Source: an uncultured bacterium (GTDB taxonomy: Bacteria > Actinomycetota > Coriobacteriia > Coriobacteriales > Atopobiaceae). From it: DNA of 55,362 bases. A program made the position numbers and the translations under genes. The stretch is from contig CAJMNO010000013.1 in the NCBI GenBank assembly GCA_905214865.1, positions 1 through 55,362 of the forward strand. Reading direction: 5' to 3'. Under the pieces are notes generated by a model. That model searched no databases. It was not told the origin of the DNA and was given only the letters and a program-made list of their open reading frames with translations. This document shows, piece by piece, positions 51,782 to 55,362 of the stretch (its first letter is position 1; each line of letters opens with the position of its first letter).

Positions 51782-53479
51782 TCACAGCACCCCAAGGGCG
51801 CGGCCCGCGACCATGCGGTCCGCCGTCGCATCCGCGGGGACGGCGTCGCCCGAGGACTCCCCGTCGGCGCCTGCCGAGGAGTCCGCGCTGCCAGCGGATG
51901 ACGCGTCGGTGGCGGTGGCGTCGCCCGTCTCGCCCGAGTCGACCGTGCCGCCCGAGACCACGAGCACGTCCCCCTCCTTGAGGTCGCCCGTCACCGCGGC
52001 CTGCGAGCCGCTCTTGGCGACGATCGTGACGCTGACCGTGCGCGAGGTGTGGGACTCGCTGTCCTTCTCCACGTTGACGCTGCCCGTTCCGTCACCGTTG
52101 TCCGTGAGCGCGGACGTGGGGACGATGAGGGCGTCGTCCAGCGAGTTGGTGACGATGCTCACGCTTGCGGTCATGCCGGGCTTGACCCTGGCGTCGGGCT
52201 GGGGGATGAGAAGCTCCACGGCGTACGTGGGGCCGCTGGTCATCCCGGTGGCATCGGAGCTGGTGCTGGTGGTCGCGGCGACGGACTGGACCGTCCCCTC
52301 GAGCGAGAGGTCCTGGATGGACGAGAAGGTCACGGTCGCCTTCTGGCCCACGGCGACCTTGTTGATGTCGTTCTCGCCCACGTTGACCGTCACCTTCATC
52401 TGCGAGAGGTCGGCCACCTGGCAGAGGTTGCCGCTCCCGGTGCCCTGGGCCTGCGCGGCGGCGGCCTGCTGGCCCACGGAGGACCCGGTGGTGGCGTTGA
52501 GCTCGAGCACGGTGCCCGAGATGGGGGAGGTCACAGTGCGCTTGTCCGCCTGCGAGACGGCCTTGTCGTAGGCATCCTGGGCGTCGTCCACCTGGTTCTG
52601 GGCGGTCTCGACGGCGTTCTTGGCGTCCTGGACGGCGTCACCCGAGGAGGTGACGGTGGTCGCGGAGCCTCCCTGCCCGGAGGTGACGCCCATCGCGGCG
52701 CCGCCGTTGGAGGAGTCGGCGGGGACGCCTCCGTCGTCAGCCTGGCGCAGCGTGGCGGAGGTGGCGTTGGGGAGGGCCATCGCCTGCTGGTCGGCCGCTG
52801 CCTGGGCGGAGGCGGCCTGCGCCTGCGCGGCGGCGGACTTGGCGTCCTTGAGCGCCTGCTGAGCCTGCGCGAGTTGCGACTTCGCCGACTTGAGGTTGCG
52901 GTACGCCTCGCGCACGGCGCGGTCGAGGTCGTCGTTCTTGATGGTGAAGAGCGTCTGGCCCTTCTCGACCTGCTGGCCCTGCATCACGCTGACGCTCGCG
53001 ATGGTGCCGTCGACCTCGGGGGTCACCACGACCGACGAGACGGGCTGCACCGACCCGGAGGCCTCGACCGTCTCCTCAAAGTGACCCTTGGTCACCGTGT
53101 CAGTGCTGTAGAAGTCCCCACCGTCGTCCTTGGGGGCGAGCATCCCGGGGACGAACACGATGCCCAGGATCACGACCGCGACGATTCCGACGACGATCAG
53201 GCGGTTGCGGATCTTCTTGCGGCGACGCTGGGCGCGCATCTCCTTCAGGCGCTCGTAGGCCGCGCGCTCCTCCTCGTCGAGCTCGGGGCCCTCGACGACG
53301 GGCGGCAGGTCGGCGTGCCCCTCTCCCCCGCGGTGGCCCAGGACCGGCTTGGGGGCAAGGACCGTCTGCTGCTCTTCCGTGGAGCCCTGCGCCATGTCGC
53401 CGGCGCCCTCAGGCGGCTGCGGGGAGGACTTCTCCCCCTCGCCCTTCCGTGGGATGTGGAACTTGCTGCTCTTCTTCAT
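51782..53479 (-). CDS. MacA/HlyD-type membrane fusion protein
   Basis: A 565-aa efflux adaptor: about 90 cytoplasmic residues rich in charged and Pro residues, one transmembrane helix (about 94-112, LIVVGIVAVVILGIVFVPG), a barrel-sandwich hybrid opening (VTKGHFEETVEASGSVQPV), a long Ala/Gln-rich coiled-coil hairpin interrupted by a Gly/Ser/Thr insert, then beta-barrel and membrane-proximal domains. A C-terminal Asp/Ser/Ala-rich tail is unusual. ATG at 53479 has GGGAG 5 bases upstream. First gene of the three-gene exporter, behind an inverted-repeat operator. Confidence 0.92.
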   Translation of the reverse strand: MKKSSKFHIPRKGEGEKSSPQPPEGAGDMAQGSTEEQQTVLAPKPVLGHRGGEGHADLPPVVEGPELDEEERAAYERLKEMRAQRRRKKIRNRLIVVGIVAVVILGIVFVPGMLAPKDDGGDFYSTDTVTKGHFEETVEASGSVQPVSSVVVTPEVDGTIASVSVMQGQQVEKGQTLFTIKNDDLDRAVREAYRNLKSAKSQLAQAQQALKDAKSAAAQAQAASAQAAADQQAMALPNATSATLRQADDGGVPADSSNGGAAMGVTSGQGGSATTVTSSGDAVQDAKNAVETAQNQVDDAQDAYDKAVSQADKRTVTSPISGTVLELNATTGSSVGQQAAAAQAQGTGSGNLCQVADLSQMKVTVNVGENDINKVAVGQKATVTFSSIQDLSLEGTVQSVAATTSTSSDATGMTSGPTYAVELLIPQPDARVKPGMTASVSIVTNSLDDALIVPTSALTDNGDGTGSVNVEKDSESHTSRTVSVTIVAKSGSQAAVTGDLKEGDVLVVSGGTVDSGETGDATATDASSAGSADSSAGADGESSGDAVPADATADRMVAGRALGVL

Positions 53480-53569
53480 CTCGTCTCCCGAAGGTCGACG
53501 GGGCGCGTGCCGCCCCGACTGGGTCTGGGTGACGTCGCGTAACGGGACATCCCGCTGGCGCGACCATCC

Positions 53570-53598
53570 TAACTGTACTAGTGAGTCTAATACAGTTA
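53570..53598 (-). promoter_or_regulatory. Operator overlapping the efflux operon promoter
   Basis: TAACTGTA and TACAGTTA form a perfect 8-bp inverted repeat with a 13-base spacer. On the minus strand it overlaps a plausible promoter (TTAACT, 16 bases, TACAGT), 90 bases before the adaptor start. The layout suits a dimeric repressor, such as a TetR, PadR or MarR protein, encoded elsewhere. Confidence 0.6.
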
Positions 53599-54021
53599 AT
53601 ACGGAAACGAATCTGAAAGATGCCTATCCCGGGCAAATCGGGGGACGGTCGCCAGTCACCTGCGAGCGTAGGGGAACGCGGGCGGAGGGAACTTTCGAGC
53701 TTTGATCACTCCCGGGGCGAGGGAACCCGAGGACGCGGGGGAGAAGGGCGAGGCAACGAATCTGCAACCCCTCCCACCGGCCGCCCGGGTTTCGGGCTTG
53801 TGGCCCGTGGTGGCCGAGAGGCGTGCGGAGGTCCCAACTCCGCCAATCATGAGCGGGGCCCAAGTCTAGGAAGGGGGTGGACGTTGGGCGCATGCCGGTC
53901 GGAGCGAGGGAGGCAGTACGTCGCCATCTGTGATGGACTAACCTGTTCGCGGTCAGTCATTGTTCCGGCAGCACCAGCCAGCCCTTGCGATAGCGCTCTC
54001 GTCGAAGGCCAGGGGTCAGCC

Positions 54022-54062
54022 GGCAGAAAGTCGCTCGCGGGGAGCGCGGACGATTCTCTGCC
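54022..54062. repeat. Shortened element with family-A-like ends
   Basis: GGCAGAAAG at the left and TTCTCTGCC at the right resemble family-A arms, but the 46-bp frame and GTGTACAC core are replaced by a GCTCGCGGGGAGCGC centre that is itself palindromic. It may be a diverged or recombined copy. Confidence 0.45.
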
Positions 54063-54180
54063 AAGGGACCGGAGCCTTTCCATGCCTCACGAGAATGGCA
54101 TCGGTAGTCATTGAACGGACGACAACGAACGCCGCTCATAAGGCCGAGGGGAAAGAGCCGAACCATCTCCCTCGGCAGGT

Positions 54181-54508
54181 GCCAGGAAGTGCATCCCGCG
54201 TGTACACATGGGAGGAGATTGTTGGCGGCGAAGCCGTCGGTCCCCTGCACTTCCCCAGTTGCCAAGCATTATGGAGCGAGGCTTTGCCAGAAAGTCTATC
54301 CCGCGTGTACACATGGGACGAGGTTTCAGACGGAAGGGCCCCTCCCAGCCCCACTGCCGTCAGAAAACCCATCTCGCGTGTACACACGGCGCGGGGTTTC
54401 TGACACTGACCACGAGGAGCGGGACGCACCCGCAGGTCACCGATAGCCGAGGCGCAAACGCCGCCAAAAAGTGCGTTCCGTGTGTACACACGGCGCGGGG
54501 TTTCTGAC
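54181..54508. repeat. Family-A 46-bp palindromes, cluster 3 (four copies)
   Basis: Copies at 54181-54226, 54286-54331, 54359-54404 and 54463-54508, all 46 bp, with centres GCGTGTACACAT (first two), GCGTGTACACAC and GTGTGTACACAC. The last two share the same 17-nt right arm, GGCGCGGGGTTTCTGAC, but have different left arms, so arms can exchange or change separately. Confidence 0.88.
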
Positions 54509-54675
54509 GGCACCATCCCCGCATGGGACCCTGAAAGGCAGATGGGACTTCGACATCCGGAGAATGGAATTTCCACCCGAGGGGTCTCCACGCGCGATTC
54601 CCCGCCACCTCTCTTCCTTGAGCAGTTGTCTCCGGGAGGATCAACACACCGGCGCTTCGCCGTGCGCCGTGCGAC

Positions 54676-54720
54676 GGGAAGCCACCCCCAGGAGGACAAC
54701 CCCCTTACCCCTTCTTTGAG
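54676..54720. repeat. 45-bp direct repeat, copy 1
   Basis: Begins GGGAAGCCACCCCCAGG, continues AGGACAACCCCC and ends TTACCCCTTCTTTGA. It is almost identical to 55238-55282 and bounds, with it, the segment that carries the family-D palindromes. Confidence 0.8.
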
Positions 54721-55094
54721 CTTTTATCGGAGAGGGGCTCGGAGAAATGCTGGGCCCCGGGCCATCGGCGTCCATCGGACACACCCAGGCCCAACTAGCA
54801 GGGACCGGCACCAAGAGACCTGGAACCCTCCCCGCCCACCGAGGGGAGCTCCCAAGGGTCAAAGAGTCAAGGAATGGAATGGAGGGAGAGGGGCGGAGTC
54901 CGGCCCACCCCGCCCGTGAGGGGCCGCCGCGACGGCGTCGCCGCCGCCCCTTCCCGGAGCCTCGGCTGGTGGCCCGGCAGCGGCGACCGGGCAGCCGCCA
55001 CGGGCAGGGCGCCAGGAGTCGAGGGATAGCGCGGGCCGCGCCCGGCCGCGGGCGGGCCACCGAGGCGCGGGCAGCCCCCGCGGAATCCGGGCAG

Positions 55095-55142
55095 CGTAAG
55101 GATCGACGCGTTTAGGACCCCCTAAACGCGTGGAATCTTACG
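55095..55142. repeat. Family-D 48-bp palindrome, copy 1
   Basis: Left arm CGTAAGGATCGACGCGTTTAG (first 20 bases CGTAAGGATCGACGCGTTTA) mirrors a right arm CTAAACGCGTGGAATCTTAC(G) over a 6-base loop. The inner 10 bp around ACGCGTTTAG are perfect and the ends CGTAAG/CTTACG are perfect. Confidence 0.85.
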
Positions 55143-55155
55143 GGACTCGGAGTTC

Positions 55156-55203
55156 CGTAAGGATTGACGCGTTTAGCGCTACCTAAACGCGTCGAACTTT
55201 ACG
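55156..55203. repeat. Family-D 48-bp palindrome, copy 2
   Basis: A second 48-bp copy 13 bases after the first, with arms CGTAAGGATTGACGCGTTTA(G) and CTAAACGCGTCGAACTTTAC(G) around a CGCTAC loop. Loop and mid-arm positions differ from copy 1 while the inner stem is unchanged. Confidence 0.85.
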
Positions 55204-55237
55204 AGGCGGCCTCCGTCCGCCCGCGGCGAGGGGCGGC

Positions 55238-55282
55238 GGGAAGCCACCCCCCAGGAGGACAACCCCCTTACCCCTTCTTTGA
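55238..55282. repeat. 45-bp direct repeat, copy 2
   Basis: Second copy of the repeat at 54676-54720, with one extra C in the C-run and the same CCCCTTCTTTG box at 55271-55281. The sequences diverge right after TTTGA. Confidence 0.8.
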
Positions 55283-55362
55283 ATTCTTCTCGGGGAAAGC
55301 CGCAGTTGGGGGTGTTCCTATAGTTTCGTCAACCCTTCGGAGCGGGTTTCCCGAGGGGATCG

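Larger units (their letters stand above)
53599..55362. other. Gene-free island 4 to the end of the window
   Basis: About 1.76 kb upstream of the efflux operon. No reading frame here has a credible start or motif. It holds a degenerate element (54022-54062), four family-A palindromes (54181-54508), two copies of a 45-bp direct repeat (54676-54720 and 55238-55282), each containing a CCCCTTCTTTG box, and two family-D palindromes (55095-55203) between them. The segment 54880-55090 is extremely GC-rich with no structure that I can name. Confidence 0.6.

Noticed and set aside
54880..55090. Extremely GC-rich segment as a possible structured RNA or rRNA leader
   Set aside because: I could not draw a conserved fold or find a known RNA motif; the window ends shortly after, so nothing can be claimed.

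Overview
The window is GC-rich, about two thirds G+C, and almost every gene ends in GC-rich codons. The gene content points to a Gram-positive actinobacterium of the class Coriobacteriia, probably an Olsenella/Atopobiaceae-like host-associated anaerobe. The clues are a choloylglycine hydrolase, a split PurO plus stand-alone AICAR transformylase, phosphoketolase, T-box and ZTP riboswitches, a UPF0210 protein and a galactitol-type IIB. The taxonomic placement is inference from gene content, not a database result. I found no rRNA, tRNA, CRISPR array, insertion sequence or phage gene.

Layout. 0.16-2.4 kb: bile-salt-hydrolase-type enzyme and a PLP aminotransferase. 2.8-5.2 kb: a 62-aa membrane peptide, then AICAR transformylase and a PurO-type IMP cyclohydrolase behind a ZTP (pfl) riboswitch. 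6.5-9.3 kb: divergent coaX and an OPT-family transporter. 9.4-14.3 kb: leuACDB behind a Leu-rich leader peptide. 14.4-16.5 kb: a small membrane protein, a stand-alone PTS EIIA and a Gfo/Idh/MocA oxidoreductase. 18.3-25.7 kb: trpEGDCFBA with overlapping genes behind a tRNA-Trp T-box leader. 25.9-29.7 kb: nudC and xylulokinase, divergent from a LacI-type regulator. 29.9-35.4 kb: phosphoketolase with an orphan PTS IIB, divergent from a DeoR-type regulator and galM. 35.8-44.7 kb: L-arabinose catabolism (araD, araB-like, araA) and a sugar ABC transporter. 45.3-46.7 kb: UPF0210. 48.6-53.5 kb: a beta-lactamase-fold serine hydrolase facing a MacAB-type efflux operon.

The pathways connect. Arabinose import feeds AraA, a ribulokinase-like FGGY kinase and AraD to give xylulose 5-phosphate. 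Xylulokinase gives the same product, and phosphoketolase splits it. The two amino-acid operons are each controlled by cognate amino-acid or tRNA sensing in the leader. The purine operon is controlled by its own substrate ZMP/ZTP.

The most unusual content is non-coding. Four long gene-free islands (about 5.2-6.5, 16.5-18.3, 46.7-48.6 and 53.5-55.4 kb) are packed with several unrelated families of near-palindromic elements. Family A has ten copies of exactly 46 bp around a GTGTACAC-type core. Family B has about seventeen copies of about 48 bp around TGAGnnCTCA, often with a conserved one-sided tail. Family C is a 71-nt hairpin with extra half-sites. Family D is two tandem 48-bp palindromes. A CCCC(A/T)TTCTT(A/T)G box recurs at the island edges. 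Fixed length with variable sequence, and differences that often still pair across the dyad, suggest selected structures. I recognise no described family in them.
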